Of a stretch of DNA of 64,000 nucleotides, positions 1 to 9,235 are shown piece by piece. The notes beneath the pieces are model-generated. The model searched no databases and had not been told where the DNA came from. It worked only from the letters and a program-made list of their open reading frames with translations. Every line of letters begins with the position of its first letter. The first letter of the stretch is position 1. The DNA comes from Tessaracoccus bendigoensis DSM 12906 (lineage in GTDB: Bacteria; Actinomycetota; Actinomycetes; Propionibacteriales; Propionibacteriaceae): positions 1 to 64,000 of the forward strand of contig NZ_FQZG01000009.1 of NCBI RefSeq assembly GCF_900141915.1. Direction: 5' to 3'. The position numbers and the translations under genes are program-made.

Positions 1-393
1 TGCACGACTGGCCCGTCCACAACGCCGACCCTGGCTCCACCTGCCCGAGCATTGGCCATGGGCACCCCAATGGCTACAACTCTGGCGAAGCGTGTTCCCC
101 TCCACCACCGGGCCACCACTATCAGCCTGACCTGCCCATCCCGCCCCCGCCAGGCCAAACCCAAGGAACCAAACAAAGTGGAAAAGCTGGGCAAACCAGC
201 AGATCCATCACGCCCAAAATCACAACAGCGTCAAAACACCGGGACCATGCCCTCCAGAAACCCGTCCGAAAGCCAATCCACGGATTCAGGCTAAACCTTG
301 TTCTAGTAAACAGTTGCGCAACAAAGAAACGATTTGCGCAAGCTTCCGGAGGCAACGCAGTTCCGGGTCAACAGCTCAGCGAGGAGAAGTCAG
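1..393. other. Left edge, no confident gene
   Basis: I see no gene here that I can support. Open frames cross the first 290 bases. One of them is rich in Pro, His and Gly and could be the low-complexity C-terminal end of a rightward gene that starts before the window. Its codon bias is not decisive and no domain is recognisable. The last 80 bases hold the operator pair of the sugar operon. Confidence 0.4.
314..341 (+). promoter_or_regulatory. Paired LacI-family operator cores
   Basis: Two perfect copies of the palindrome TTGCGCAA lie at 314-321 and 334-341. They are 20 bp apart, about two helical turns, and sit 53-80 bp upstream of the binding-protein start. The first extends to a 10-bp palindrome (GTTGCGCAAC). 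Palindromes with a central CG are typical of LacI/GalR-family operators in actinobacterial sugar operons. No LacI gene is in the window, so the regulator must be encoded elsewhere. This reading is inference from form and position. Confidence 0.6.
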
Positions 394-1698
394 ATGCACA
401 AGAAGATCAAGCGGGCGGTGGGCACCGTCCTCCTGACCGCAACCCTGGCCGCGACGGCCTGTGGTTCGTCCGAGGAGCCGAGCGCCGGCGGCGATGTCTC
501 GGTGTGGGTGACCTCTGGGACGGACGGCGTCCTGAAGTCTTCCCAGGAACGCTGGAACGCCGAGAGCGATTCGAAGATCGACATCCAGTTCTTCGAGACC
601 GACCCGTACAAGTCGAAGCTGCGAACCGCGATCAGCGCAGGCGAAGGGCCGACGGTGTTCCACAACTGGGGCGGTGGCGGGCTCAAGCAGTACGTCGATG
701 CAGGCGAGGTCGAGTCGCTTCAGGCGGCCTTCGACGCCGACCCCGAGGCGAAGGACCGGATCTTCCCCTCCGTCCTCGAAGGAGCAACCATAGACGGCGA
801 AATCTACGGCACCCCCTACAACGGTGTGCAGCCCGTCGTCATCTACTACAACAAGTCCGTGTTCGAGCAGGCCGGGATAGCGGTGCCGACCACCTGGGAC
901 GAACTCCTGGACGCCGTGTCGGTGTTCAATGAACAAGGCATCGCCCCGTTCTCGATCGGCGGGGCCAGCCGGTGGCCCTATCTCATGTGGCTCGCCTACC
1001 TGACCGACCGCATCGGTGGGCCTGAGGTGTTCCAGCGCATCGAGGCCGGGGAGGCGGGAGCCTGGGAGGATCCGGCGGTCGTGCAGGCGGCCACGATGAT
1101 CCAGGATCTTGTCGATGCCGGCGGCTTTGTGGACGGCTTCGCATCCGTGGACGCCAACCAGGGGGCTGCCGAGGCGCTCGTCTACACGGGGAAGGCGGCC
1201 ATGCAGCTCCAGGGCGCGTGGGCCTACTCGGGTACCTATCTCACGGGGGCTCCGGAGTTCGTCAATGGCGGCGAGCTCGGCTGGGCCACCTTCCCGGCCG
1301 TCGATGGCGGCGTCGGAGACCCCAGCAACGTCAGCGGAAACCTCTCCGCCTTCTTCTCGATCAGTTCCAAGGCGTCGGAGGCGGACCGGAAGGGCGCCAC
1401 CGACTGGCTCATGAACGACGTCATGAGCGACACATATGTCGACGAACTGATCGACTCCGGGGCCGTGCCGCCGATCTCAGGAATCGAAGACAAGATCGCG
1501 GCCTCGCCGGCCCCGGAATGGAACCAGTTCGTCTACGAAACCGCCGAAAGGGCGAAGAACTTCCAGCTCTCCTGGGACCAGGCACTCGACGCCGCCCAAG
1601 GCGACGCGCTGCTGAACAACCTCGAGAAGGTCTTCCTCAAGACCACCACGCCGGAAGAGTTCGCCGCAGCCATGGAAAAGGCAGCGCAGGAAGGATGA
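394..1698 (+). CDS. Sugar ABC transporter substrate-binding lipoprotein
   Basis: This 434-residue protein is an extracellular solute-binding protein of family 1 (carbohydrate type). It captures an oligosaccharide outside the membrane and delivers it to the two permeases encoded next. A basic N-terminus, a hydrophobic stretch and a lipobox ending at Cys23 mark it as a lipoprotein. The ATG at 394 is preferred over an upstream in-frame ATG at 334 because GAGGAG lies at 381-386 and the signal peptide begins there. It overlaps the next gene by ATGA. No ATPase gene follows, so a shared MsmX-type ATPase is likely used. Adjacent GH43 and GH3 enzymes suggest xylo-oligosaccharides or related beta-glycosides as substrate. 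Confidence 0.92.
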   Translation: MHKKIKRAVGTVLLTATLAATACGSSEEPSAGGDVSVWVTSGTDGVLKSSQERWNAESDSKIDIQFFETDPYKSKLRTAISAGEGPTVFHNWGGGGLKQYVDAGEVESLQAAFDADPEAKDRIFPSVLEGATIDGEIYGTPYNGVQPVVIYYNKSVFEQAGIAVPTTWDELLDAVSVFNEQGIAPFSIGGASRWPYLMWLAYLTDRIGGPEVFQRIEAGEAGAWEDPAVVQAATMIQDLVDAGGFVDGFASVDANQGAAEALVYTGKAAMQLQGAWAYSGTYLTGAPEFVNGGELGWATFPAVDGGVGDPSNVSGNLSAFFSISSKASEADRKGATDWLMNDVMSDTYVDELIDSGAVPPISGIEDKIAASPAPEWNQFVYETAERAKNFQLSWDQALDAAQGDALLNNLEKVFLKTTTPEEFAAAMEKAAQEG

Positions 1699-2600
1699 GC
1701 CACAGCGCAGCACGGGGGGTCGCGGCGACGCGTCGCTACGGCCCCTCGGGTCTCCTCACCCTGCCCGCGCTCATCTTCTTCGGCGTGTTCGCGGTGGCAC
1801 CGCTCTTCGTCGCCCTCTACCTCAGCTTCACGGAGTGGAGCGGCTTGGGCACCCCGAGATTCGTCGGCCTGAAGAACTGGGCCTCGCTGTTCACGAGCTC
1901 CGGAACATGGAACTCCATGCTCCTGACTCTGAAGCTCATGGTCGTCACGTGGCTGATTCAGACTCCGATCTCCCTGCTGCTGGGTGTGTTCCTATCCGGC
2001 AAGCAGCGCTACCGGGAGATCTTCGCGGTCGTGTATTTCGTGCCGCTGCTGCTCTCGTCTGCCGCCATCGCGATCGCTTTCCGCAACCTGCTAGACCCGA
2101 ACTTCGGGCTGTTCACCCTCCCAGGGCTTGAGTTCCTGCATAGGAACTGGCTCGGCGATCCGGAGCTGGCGTTCACGGCGATCGCAGCCATCATCGCGTG
2201 GCAGTTCATTCCGCTGCACACGCTGCTCTATCAGGGAGGAGCCCGGCAGGTGCCGCAGAGCCTCTACGAGGCGGCCGCGATCGACGGTGCCGGGTTGATG
2301 AGGCAGTTCTTCTCCATCACCTTGCCCCAGCTGCGCTACACGATCGTCACGTCGTCGACGCTGATGCTGGTCGGGGCGCTCACGTACTTCGACATCATCT
2401 ACATCCTCACCCAGGGCGGGCCGAGCGACTCCACGCGCATTCTGCCGTTGGACATGTACCTGACCGGGTTCGTCTCGAACAAGATGGGCCTGGCCAGCGC
2501 GATCGCGATCCTGCTTGTCGTGGTCGGCATGGTCTTGTCGCTGACGATCACCAAACTCTCCGGGTTCACCCGTATGGAAAGCCAGATGGAAGGGGAATGA
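1695..2600 (+). CDS. Sugar ABC transporter permease (MsmF/UgpA type)
   Basis: This 301-residue inner-membrane permease has about six hydrophobic helices. A cytoplasmic EAA loop (YEAAAIDGAG, followed by the LP of the loop) contacts the ATPase. It belongs to the MalF-like binding-protein-dependent transport family. The start overlaps the stop of the binding-protein gene (ATGA), which indicates translational coupling. A longer open frame extends upstream inside the previous gene but is a shadow, because the family N-terminus begins at this ATG. It should pair with the next permease. Confidence 0.92.
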   Translation: MSHSAARGVAATRRYGPSGLLTLPALIFFGVFAVAPLFVALYLSFTEWSGLGTPRFVGLKNWASLFTSSGTWNSMLLTLKLMVVTWLIQTPISLLLGVFLSGKQRYREIFAVVYFVPLLLSSAAIAIAFRNLLDPNFGLFTLPGLEFLHRNWLGDPELAFTAIAAIIAWQFIPLHTLLYQGGARQVPQSLYEAAAIDGAGLMRQFFSITLPQLRYTIVTSSTLMLVGALTYFDIIYILTQGGPSDSTRILPLDMYLTGFVSNKMGLASAIAILLVVVGMVLSLTITKLSGFTRMESQMEGE

Positions 2601-2604
2601 CAAA

Positions 2605-3504
2605 ATGACAAGTTCTGCTTCGGTGGGAGCCCCCGCCAAGATCCTGACCTCCGGCTCCGGCGGTGCACCGCACCGTTCACGCGGTCGAAGGACGCACCCC
2701 AACGTGCTCGGGGGATTCGGGTCGGTCATCTGGCTCGCGATCGTCGTGATTCCCCTCTACTGGATCGTCATCACGAGCTTTCGTACCCAGTCCGGATTCT
2801 TCTCCGAGAACCCGCTGATTCCCCCCGCGGAACCCACCCTCGCCAATTACCAACTGGTCCTCGAGAACGACTTCTGGCGCTACCTGCTCAACTCCCTCAT
2901 CGTTACGGGGGTGGCCGTTGCGCTGATCCTGGTTGTGGGGTTCCTCTTCGCCTACACCATCGCGAGGACGACCAACAAGAAGACGAGGGCGCTTTTCAAC
3001 GTCATGTTGATCGGCCTTGCCATCCCACTCCAGGCAACCATCATCCCCGTCTACCTCATGATCGTGAAGGCCCGGCTCTACGACAACCTGATCGCGATCA
3101 TCCTGCCCTCGGTCGCCTTCGCGCTTCCGATCACGGTGCTCATCCTGGTCAACTTCCTGCGTGACATCCCCAACTCGCTCTACGAGGCCGCCCTGATCGA
3201 CGGGGCCACGGAGTGGCAGATCATCCGCAGGCTCGCGTTCCCGCTGGCCAAGCCTGCGATCGTCACGGTGGCGATCTACAACGGGCTCAACGTCTGGAAC
3301 GGCTTCCTGTTCCCGTTGATCCTGACGCAGAGCCCCGAGATCAGGGTGCTGCCGCTCGCGCTCACGTCGTATCAGGGGTTGTTCTCGATCAACGTGCCGG
3401 CGGTGCTCGCCGCGGTCGTGCTCTCGAGCCTGCCCATCATCGCCCTATACGTCGTGGGCCGCCGCCAGCTTGTCGCCGGCATGACCGCAGGGTTCGGAAA
3501 ATGA
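2605..3504 (+). CDS. Sugar ABC transporter permease (MsmG/UgpE type)
   Basis: This 299-residue permease is the second half of the membrane channel. It has about six membrane helices and the EAA-loop signature YEAALIDGATEWQ, with the family's Gly and distal Pro. The N-terminal 30 residues are basic and cytoplasmic. It begins four bases after the previous gene and overlaps the glycosidase gene by ATGA, so the binding protein, both permeases and GH43 form one tight operon. Confidence 0.92.
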   Translation: MTSSASVGAPAKILTSGSGGAPHRSRGRRTHPNVLGGFGSVIWLAIVVIPLYWIVITSFRTQSGFFSENPLIPPAEPTLANYQLVLENDFWRYLLNSLIVTGVAVALILVVGFLFAYTIARTTNKKTRALFNVMLIGLAIPLQATIIPVYLMIVKARLYDNLIAIILPSVAFALPITVLILVNFLRDIPNSLYEAALIDGATEWQIIRRLAFPLAKPAIVTVAIYNGLNVWNGFLFPLILTQSPEIRVLPLALTSYQGLFSINVPAVLAAVVLSSLPIIALYVVGRRQLVAGMTAGFGK

Positions 3505-5114
3505 CCGGCATCCCCAACCCGGTCCTTTCCGGGTTCGACCCCGATCCGTCGATCCTCCGGGTCGGATCGAGCTACTACCTGGCCACCTCCACCTTTGAGT
3601 GGCTTCCGGCGGTGCGGATCCACCGCTCCGAAGACCTGAACCACTGGGAGCTGATCGGCCACGCGGTAACGGGAGATCAACTCGGCATGCGGGGGCTTCC
3701 AGCCTCCACCGGTGTCTGGGCGCCATGCCTGACGCGGCATCCGGCGACCGGGCGGTTCTACCTCGTCTTCTCCGTGATGAAATCGCAGGTGGCCGAGGTG
3801 TTCGATGTGGAGAACCTGCTCGTGTGGGCAGACGACATGGAGGGACCATGGTCGGACCCGGTGTTCCTCAACGGGGTTGGATTCGACCCCTCGCTCTTCC
3901 ACGACGAGGACGGAACGACCTGGTTGACGACCCTCGAGTGGGAGACCCGTGAGGGGCGGGAACACCCGGGGTGGATCGTGGCGCAGCGCGTCGACCTCGA
4001 GACCCTCACCGTCGGACCTCCGCAACGAATCCACCACGGGTCGACCGACCGCGGCGCCATGGAGGCCCCCCATCTCTACCACCACGACGGTTGGTACTAC
4101 CTCATGACGGCGGAGGGCGGGACCGGATACGGCCACGGCGTCTGCCTGGCGCGTTCGCGAACCCTGCTGGGGCCCTATGCTGCGGACCCGATCGGTCCGT
4201 TCATAACCAGCTGGCCAGCGCCGTACTTCGGTCGAAACAACCGGGACTTCCTCCGCCCCGAATACCACAACCCTGACGCGCCACTGCAGAAGGCGGGCCA
4301 CGGCAGCCTGGTTGAGGGAGAAACAGGCGACTGGTACGTCGCGCACCTCTCATCACGGCCGCTGCCCGGCACCAAGGCGTCGGTCCTCGGACGGGAGACA
4401 TCGATCCAGCGTGTCGAGTGGCATGAAGGCTGGCTCCGCCTGGTCGGCGGAGGAACGCTCGCACGGGCGCAGTTCGACGTCCCGGGCGAGATCGAAGGCC
4501 ACGAACGGGCACTGGACGTCAGCACCGACTTCCGCAGCGGGGTTCCGATGGCGTTCTCGTCGCTGCGTGACCCGGCCTCCGGCCAATGGTGCAGCACCGG
4601 GCCGCGCGGGCTCGAACTCAAGGGTAGGGATTCGCTGTCGTCGGTGTTCGACGTCTCCCTGCTAGCCACTCGGCTGCGCGCCTTCTCTGCGGTCGCGACC
4701 ACGAAGGTGGACTTCCAACCCGACCATTTCTCCCAGACCGCCGGCCTGACGCTCTTCTACGACAACCGCAACTTCAGCTACCTGCGCATCACCTGGGACG
4801 AGGTGTGCCAATCCCGGATGCTCGGAGTAGTGCACCTGCGGACAGGGCAGAAGACCGAGTTTCCGCTGGCGGAGATCGCAATCGACGACGGGGAGGTCAC
4901 GCTCCGGGCGGACATCCGTCTCGGGGGCCTCCAGTTCTCGGCGAAGCTGGGCGGGCAGTGGGTGCGGATCGGGCCTGAGCTGGACGTCACCGGCCTGTCA
5001 GACGACGTCATCGGCGGGTTCACCGGCACCTTCGTAGGCATCGCCTGCAGCGACGGGCTCTCGAGGTCCAGGGCTGCCACGTTCGGTCACTTCTCGCTGA
5101 TCCACGATCGGTGA
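3501..5114 (+). CDS. xynB: GH43 beta-xylosidase, cytoplasmic
   Basis: This 537-residue enzyme closely fits GH43 xylan 1,4-beta-xylosidases of the XynB type, which release xylose from xylo-oligosaccharides. The N-terminal five-bladed propeller carries the acid triad: the base Asp in FDPDPSI (residue ~14), the Asp in GFDPSLFHDEDG, and the acid Glu in MEAPHLYHHDGWYYL. The Trp/Phe-rich FEWLPAV segment is typical of the subfamily. A C-terminal beta-sandwich (from about residue 340) completes the usual two-domain architecture. No signal peptide is present, so it acts on imported oligosaccharides. Substrate is inferred from the family and not proven; alpha-L-arabinofuranosidase activity is possible. 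Confidence 0.88.
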   Translation: MTGIPNPVLSGFDPDPSILRVGSSYYLATSTFEWLPAVRIHRSEDLNHWELIGHAVTGDQLGMRGLPASTGVWAPCLTRHPATGRFYLVFSVMKSQVAEVFDVENLLVWADDMEGPWSDPVFLNGVGFDPSLFHDEDGTTWLTTLEWETREGREHPGWIVAQRVDLETLTVGPPQRIHHGSTDRGAMEAPHLYHHDGWYYLMTAEGGTGYGHGVCLARSRTLLGPYAADPIGPFITSWPAPYFGRNNRDFLRPEYHNPDAPLQKAGHGSLVEGETGDWYVAHLSSRPLPGTKASVLGRETSIQRVEWHEGWLRLVGGGTLARAQFDVPGEIEGHERALDVSTDFRSGVPMAFSSLRDPASGQWCSTGPRGLELKGRDSLSSVFDVSLLATRLRAFSAVATTKVDFQPDHFSQTAGLTLFYDNRNFSYLRITWDEVCQSRMLGVVHLRTGQKTEFPLAEIAIDDGEVTLRADIRLGGLQFSAKLGGQWVRIGPELDVTGLSDDVIGGFTGTFVGIACSDGLSRSRAATFGHFSLIHDR

Positions 5115-5130
5115 GATGACCGCTGAGTTT

Positions 5131-5165
5131 CGCCTCGCTTCCAGCTGGAATCTGGAAGCGAGGCG
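5131..5165 (+). terminator. 14-bp stem hairpin between GH43 and GH3
   Basis: A perfect 14-bp inverted repeat (5131-5144 and 5152-5165) with a 7-nt loop follows the GH43 stop by 17 bases. There is no U-tract, which is common in high-GC hosts. It probably terminates or attenuates the transport/GH43 message ahead of the secreted GH3 gene. Confidence 0.65.
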
Positions 5166-5258
5166 GGTGGTGGGCGTCGCCGACGTCCACCACGGGCTGC
5201 TGATATCGGCCCGTCACCCCCACCGCTGTCGAGCGGTATCAATCAAAGGAGATGCTAC

Positions 5259-8200
5259 ATGGGGTTCGAGAAATCGACTCCGCCCAGAGAGCGGAGCCGG
5301 GCGTTCAAGAAGCGAAAGCAGGCATTCTCAAGCCTGAAACGTGCACTCGCGTGTGGTGCGGCGTTGATGCTTGTCGCCGGTCTCGGAGGGGGCATGTCAA
5401 CAGCCCGTGCGGAGACGATCAGGTTCGCCACCCAGGAGACAGGAACGTATGCGGGGTTGCCGTTGTTCGACGGGGTTCCAGCGCACCTCGAAAACTACCT
5501 CGATGCGCTGATGGACTATGCGGGGCTCGATGCCGCAGTGAACTGGGCGAACGGGCGGCGGGGAGACTTCACGATCCCGAGTGGCCCGAATGAGGGACGG
5601 GTGGTGCCCGGTTCGCCGCAATGGGGCGAGGGTGTCCAAGGCGTCTCCACCGACTTCCCGTCGATCAACGCGATGGGGCAGACCTGGAACGCTGACCTTG
5701 TCGGAGCCATCGGCACGGTGATCGGCGATGAGAACTTGTACCAGGAGAGCTGGTCCAAGTCCTTGAGCGCATACAACGCCACAGTTGCTGCCGGGATGCA
5801 GGACCTCAGGCCGAACCCCCTCAGCGGGCGCTTGGACGAGAGCTTCGGTGAGGATGAGACGCTCGCCTCAACTCTCCTCTCGCAGTACTCCGAAGGCATC
5901 GCAGGGACGCGCGCCGAGGGCAATGAGGACGGCTTCTGGTCGAAGGCCGTGCTGGTCGCCAAGCACTACACCGGGTATGCGGCGCAGTGGTTCCGAACCC
6001 CCGGCAACACCGACATCAGCAGCCGCGCCCTCATGGAGTACTGGGCCGAGCCCCCGCTCGACGCGATCGAGGACGGAGCGATCAGCGGCGTGATCACGTC
6101 GTACGGGCGAACCAACGGCGTCCCGAACGCGATCTCACCGCTCATCGCCGACGTGCAGGGCAAATCCCCCTGGGGCGGCTTGTACACCACGCCGGACAAC
6201 GGCGCGGAGAACCGGCTGCATGTCGACGATGCCTACAGCAACGGATTCGACCGCAGCTACACACCGGCCTGGGGAGATGCCGTGTCCCTGTTCGCGGTGG
6301 CGGACGCGGGGAGCATTGCGGCCACCGGCGCAAGCGTGGACCGCAACTCCGAACTCCTCGAAGGGATCCAGAACGGGACCTACGGGGTGACCGCAGAAGA
6401 CGTGTACCGGGTGGCCAAGACGCAGGTCGCGCCGCTGGTGCGGGTCGGCCTCTTCAACGAGCGTGATGCGTCCGGCATCCCGAAGGACTATCCGTTCGCG
6501 GATCTGACGGCCGAGCGGGGCACGCCGAACAATTACACGACTGCGGCGCACCAGCAGGTGGCTCTGGAGGCCGCGCAGGAGAGCGTGGTCCTGCTCAAGA
6601 ACGAGGGTGGGCTGCTCCCGCTGTCGAAGGACGTCGACGTCGCTGTCAGCGGGCCGCTGGCCGACACCCGATTCCGCACCACCTACGCCACGTCGACGCC
6701 GAACGTGGAAGGAGCCGGCCTTACGCCGGTCGGTGGCATCGAGGCCGCTTCTACCGGTGACGTCACATTCGCCTCGGACGGGCAGATCATCCGGCTGAAG
6801 TCTGTGCTCGACGGCTCCTATCTCAGTGTCAACGCTGACGGCAGCGCCACGCTGGGAACTGGGAGCGACGCCGAGTCGGCAGCCACCTTCGAGTCCTTCG
6901 ACTGGGGCCAAGGTGCGCACAGCTACCAGTCCACGGCCGATGGCCGCTGGCTGCAGTACGCCGCTGGAGGGGTCAATGCTGCCCAACGCGTCGATCTCGG
7001 CACGGCCAGGACGAGCCTGCCCTACCGCCTGCGTCCAGTCGACAACGGCGACGGGACGGTGTCCTTCGTTGTCGGAGGGTATTCCGAGAGCTTCAACGGC
7101 GGCTTCGAGACGGCCTACTACAAACAGGGCCGGTATCTGAGCGTAGACACGACCACCGGCGCGCTCGGCGTGACGAACGTGCTCGGCAACGCGGCAAACG
7201 CCGAGGCCCTCAAGACGTCGGCCACCCGCTTCGTAGTCGAGACGGTCAAGGAGACGGGCGCAGATTCGGTCTCGGCCGACGCCGACTATGCGATCGTCGT
7301 GGTTGGGGCCCCTGCGCGGAACTCAAGCGGCGAGGGCGCCGATCGTTCCACTCTGGCGCTCGGCGACGAGCAGTACTCCCTTGTCGAGAATGTCGCGAAG
7401 GCATACCCGGGTCGCACCGTGGTGGTCGTGGATTCCGTCTACCCGGTCCTGGTCGATGAGATCCAGCGCAACGACAAGGTCGCCGCGATCGTGCAGTCGA
7501 ACGAGGGCGGCCAGTTCACCGGCCTTGCGCTCGGTAAAGTGCTCTACGGCGACTATGCCCCAACCGGACGACTCACCCAGACTTGGTATGCAAGCATGGA
7601 CGCGCTGCCGAGCCTTTCGCGCTACTCCATCCCGGAAGGCCAGAATGTGCTCTACGGCCTTGATGATCTAGACCCCCGCTTCACGGTCGACATGTCCAAC
7701 GCCGATCCTGCCGAGTCCAAGCTCACCTACAAGTACACCGATGCAGAGACGACCTACGACTTCGGCTATGGGTTGTCCTACTCGAGCTTCGAGTATGGGA
7801 ACCTCAAGGTGGGGCAGACGGACGGCTCGTTCACGGCCACCGTCGACGTCACCAACACCGGTGGCGTGGCAACGTCTGACGTCGTGCAACTCTATGGCTC
7901 CCACAGTGACTCCGAGTACGGTCAGGCGGTGCCCAAGAAGCAGTTGGTCGCATTCGGCAAGGTCGAGGTGGCCGCTGGCCAGACACGCACCGTGGAACTC
8001 GCCTTCGACTCGGACGCGCTCGCAGTCTGGGATGTCAACGCTGCCGCTCACGTGCTGGAATCGGGGACGTACACGTTCCAGGTGGGCGCCTCAAGCTCCG
8101 ACATCCGAGGCTCGGTGTCGCTGAGCGTAAAGGGTCAGCTCCTCGCTCCGCTCAACGCGGCCGAGGAGGCCATCAACGTATTCGACCACAGCTTCGCCTC

Positions 8201-9164
8201 ATCCGACGTCTTCTACCGGGAGGCGTCGAAGGCCAACACCGCAGAGGGTCTTCACGCTGACGCTCTGACGCACGGTTACCACGTGGTCGGCGCCCGGTCG
8301 GCAGGGTCCTGGACTGCACTCCACGATCTGGACCTTGACGGTGCCGAGTCGATCGCGGTCTCGCTCGGCTCAACGAGGGCGGATGCGGCGGGCGTCGAGT
8401 TGCGCCTCGACGCGCCGGATGGTCCGGTACTAGCGGAGTATGTGGTGGAGAACACGGGCTCCGACGAGTACATGATCGCGGCCTCGCTGGATTCAGCCGG
8501 TGACATTCCGGTTGAGGAACTGTCCTACACCACGATCGACAAGCCGATCGACGGCGTCGAAGGACACCACGACATCTACATCGTGTTCACGGAGGCCGAC
8601 ATCCGGGTGCGTGACCTGCAGGTGACCCATAAGGCCACCGCCGAGCCGTCACCCACGCCGACGTCGTCAGCGGGTGCGACGCCGACGGTCGAACCGACCA
8701 AGACGCCGACACCGAAGCCGACTGCCAAGCCCGATGTCTCCCGGACGGCGCCCTACACGCTCCCCGGCACCCACAACGTCAATGGTCGGAGATGGTTCAC
8801 CACGTGCGAGGAATACTCACAGACCGAGCGTTGCCGCACCGAGATCTGGGCCACCGTGGTCGTGAAGTCGGGCGGCAAGTTCGAGGTCAGGCAGGGATGG
8901 GCGTTCAACAACCTGACCTATCTGCCGCTGCTGACCCGTGCGCAGTGGAAGGGCAACCCGCTGGGCGAGGCGGGGTCATGGACCGCAGCCGACGGCCGGT
9001 TGTGGAACACCGTGTGCGACACGGCCGCGACCGGTGGCAACGGCTGCCGTTCCTACAGGGAGACGACGGTGTACAAGGCAACGCCAAAGGCGGGTGGCGG
9101 CTACGATTTCTCCCAGTCGAACCAGTGGGTGTTCAACAACATCGTCCAGTTCGCTGCCAGGTGA
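5259..9164 (+). CDS. Secreted multidomain GH3 glycosidase
   Basis: This 1301-residue secreted enzyme has a long basic signal peptide (cut near Ala51). A GH3 N-terminal domain runs to about residue 390 and a GH3 C-terminal domain follows. A beta-trefoil (fascin-like) insert of about 165 residues sits at roughly 500-667 inside the C-terminal domain. Then come an FnIII-like domain (about 810-955), a CBM6-like beta-sandwich (about 965-1127), a Pro/Thr linker and a Cys-containing tail of about 135 residues like those on other actinobacterial exoenzymes. The usual SD nucleophile segment after the GVPN motif reads TTPDNGAEN, so the Asp is probably kept in an unusual context. The RBS AAAGGAG lies at 5245-5251. 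It likely trims hemicellulose outside the cell to feed the upstream transporter. Exact specificity is unknown. Confidence 0.85.
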   Translation: MGFEKSTPPRERSRAFKKRKQAFSSLKRALACGAALMLVAGLGGGMSTARAETIRFATQETGTYAGLPLFDGVPAHLENYLDALMDYAGLDAAVNWANGRRGDFTIPSGPNEGRVVPGSPQWGEGVQGVSTDFPSINAMGQTWNADLVGAIGTVIGDENLYQESWSKSLSAYNATVAAGMQDLRPNPLSGRLDESFGEDETLASTLLSQYSEGIAGTRAEGNEDGFWSKAVLVAKHYTGYAAQWFRTPGNTDISSRALMEYWAEPPLDAIEDGAISGVITSYGRTNGVPNAISPLIADVQGKSPWGGLYTTPDNGAENRLHVDDAYSNGFDRSYTPAWGDAVSLFAVADAGSIAATGASVDRNSELLEGIQNGTYGVTAEDVYRVAKTQVAPLVRVGLFNERDASGIPKDYPFADLTAERGTPNNYTTAAHQQVALEAAQESVVLLKNEGGLLPLSKDVDVAVSGPLADTRFRTTYATSTPNVEGAGLTPVGGIEAASTGDVTFASDGQIIRLKSVLDGSYLSVNADGSATLGTGSDAESAATFESFDWGQGAHSYQSTADGRWLQYAAGGVNAAQRVDLGTARTSLPYRLRPVDNGDGTVSFVVGGYSESFNGGFETAYYKQGRYLSVDTTTGALGVTNVLGNAANAEALKTSATRFVVETVKETGADSVSADADYAIVVVGAPARNSSGEGADRSTLALGDEQYSLVENVAKAYPGRTVVVVDSVYPVLVDEIQRNDKVAAIVQSNEGGQFTGLALGKVLYGDYAPTGRLTQTWYASMDALPSLSRYSIPEGQNVLYGLDDLDPRFTVDMSNADPAESKLTYKYTDAETTYDFGYGLSYSSFEYGNLKVGQTDGSFTATVDVTNTGGVATSDVVQLYGSHSDSEYGQAVPKKQLVAFGKVEVAAGQTRTVELAFDSDALAVWDVNAAAHVLESGTYTFQVGASSSDIRGSVSLSVKGQLLAPLNAAEEAINVFDHSFASSDVFYREASKANTAEGLHADALTHGYHVVGARSAGSWTALHDLDLDGAESIAVSLGSTRADAAGVELRLDAPDGPVLAEYVVENTGSDEYMIAASLDSAGDIPVEELSYTTIDKPIDGVEGHHDIYIVFTEADIRVRDLQVTHKATAEPSPTPTSSAGATPTVEPTKTPTPKPTAKPDVSRTAPYTLPGTHNVNGRRWFTTCEEYSQTERCRTEIWATVVVKSGGKFEVRQGWAFNNLTYLPLLTRAQWKGNPLGEAGSWTAADGRLWNTVCDTAATGGNGCRSYRETTVYKATPKAGGGYDFSQSNQWVFNNIVQFAAR

Positions 9165-9185
9165 TCTGATCTGACGACTCAATTT

Positions 9186-9217
9186 GGGAGCCGGGCGTTT
9201 GTAACGTCCCGGCTCCC
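9186..9217. terminator. Bidirectional terminator, GH3 / kinase
   Basis: A perfect 10-bp inverted repeat (GGGAGCCGGG at 9186-9195 and its complement at 9208-9217) lies in the 71-bp gap between the convergent GH3 and histidine kinase genes. It can end transcription from both sides. AATTT precedes it on the left, giving a short U-tract for the leftward transcript. Confidence 0.75.
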
Positions 9218-9235
9218 GAATGCTCTGTGCCAGGG

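Noticed and set aside
1218-1694. Long extension of the first permease frame
   Set aside because: It lies inside the binding-protein gene; the family N-terminus begins at 1695 with an ATGA overlap.
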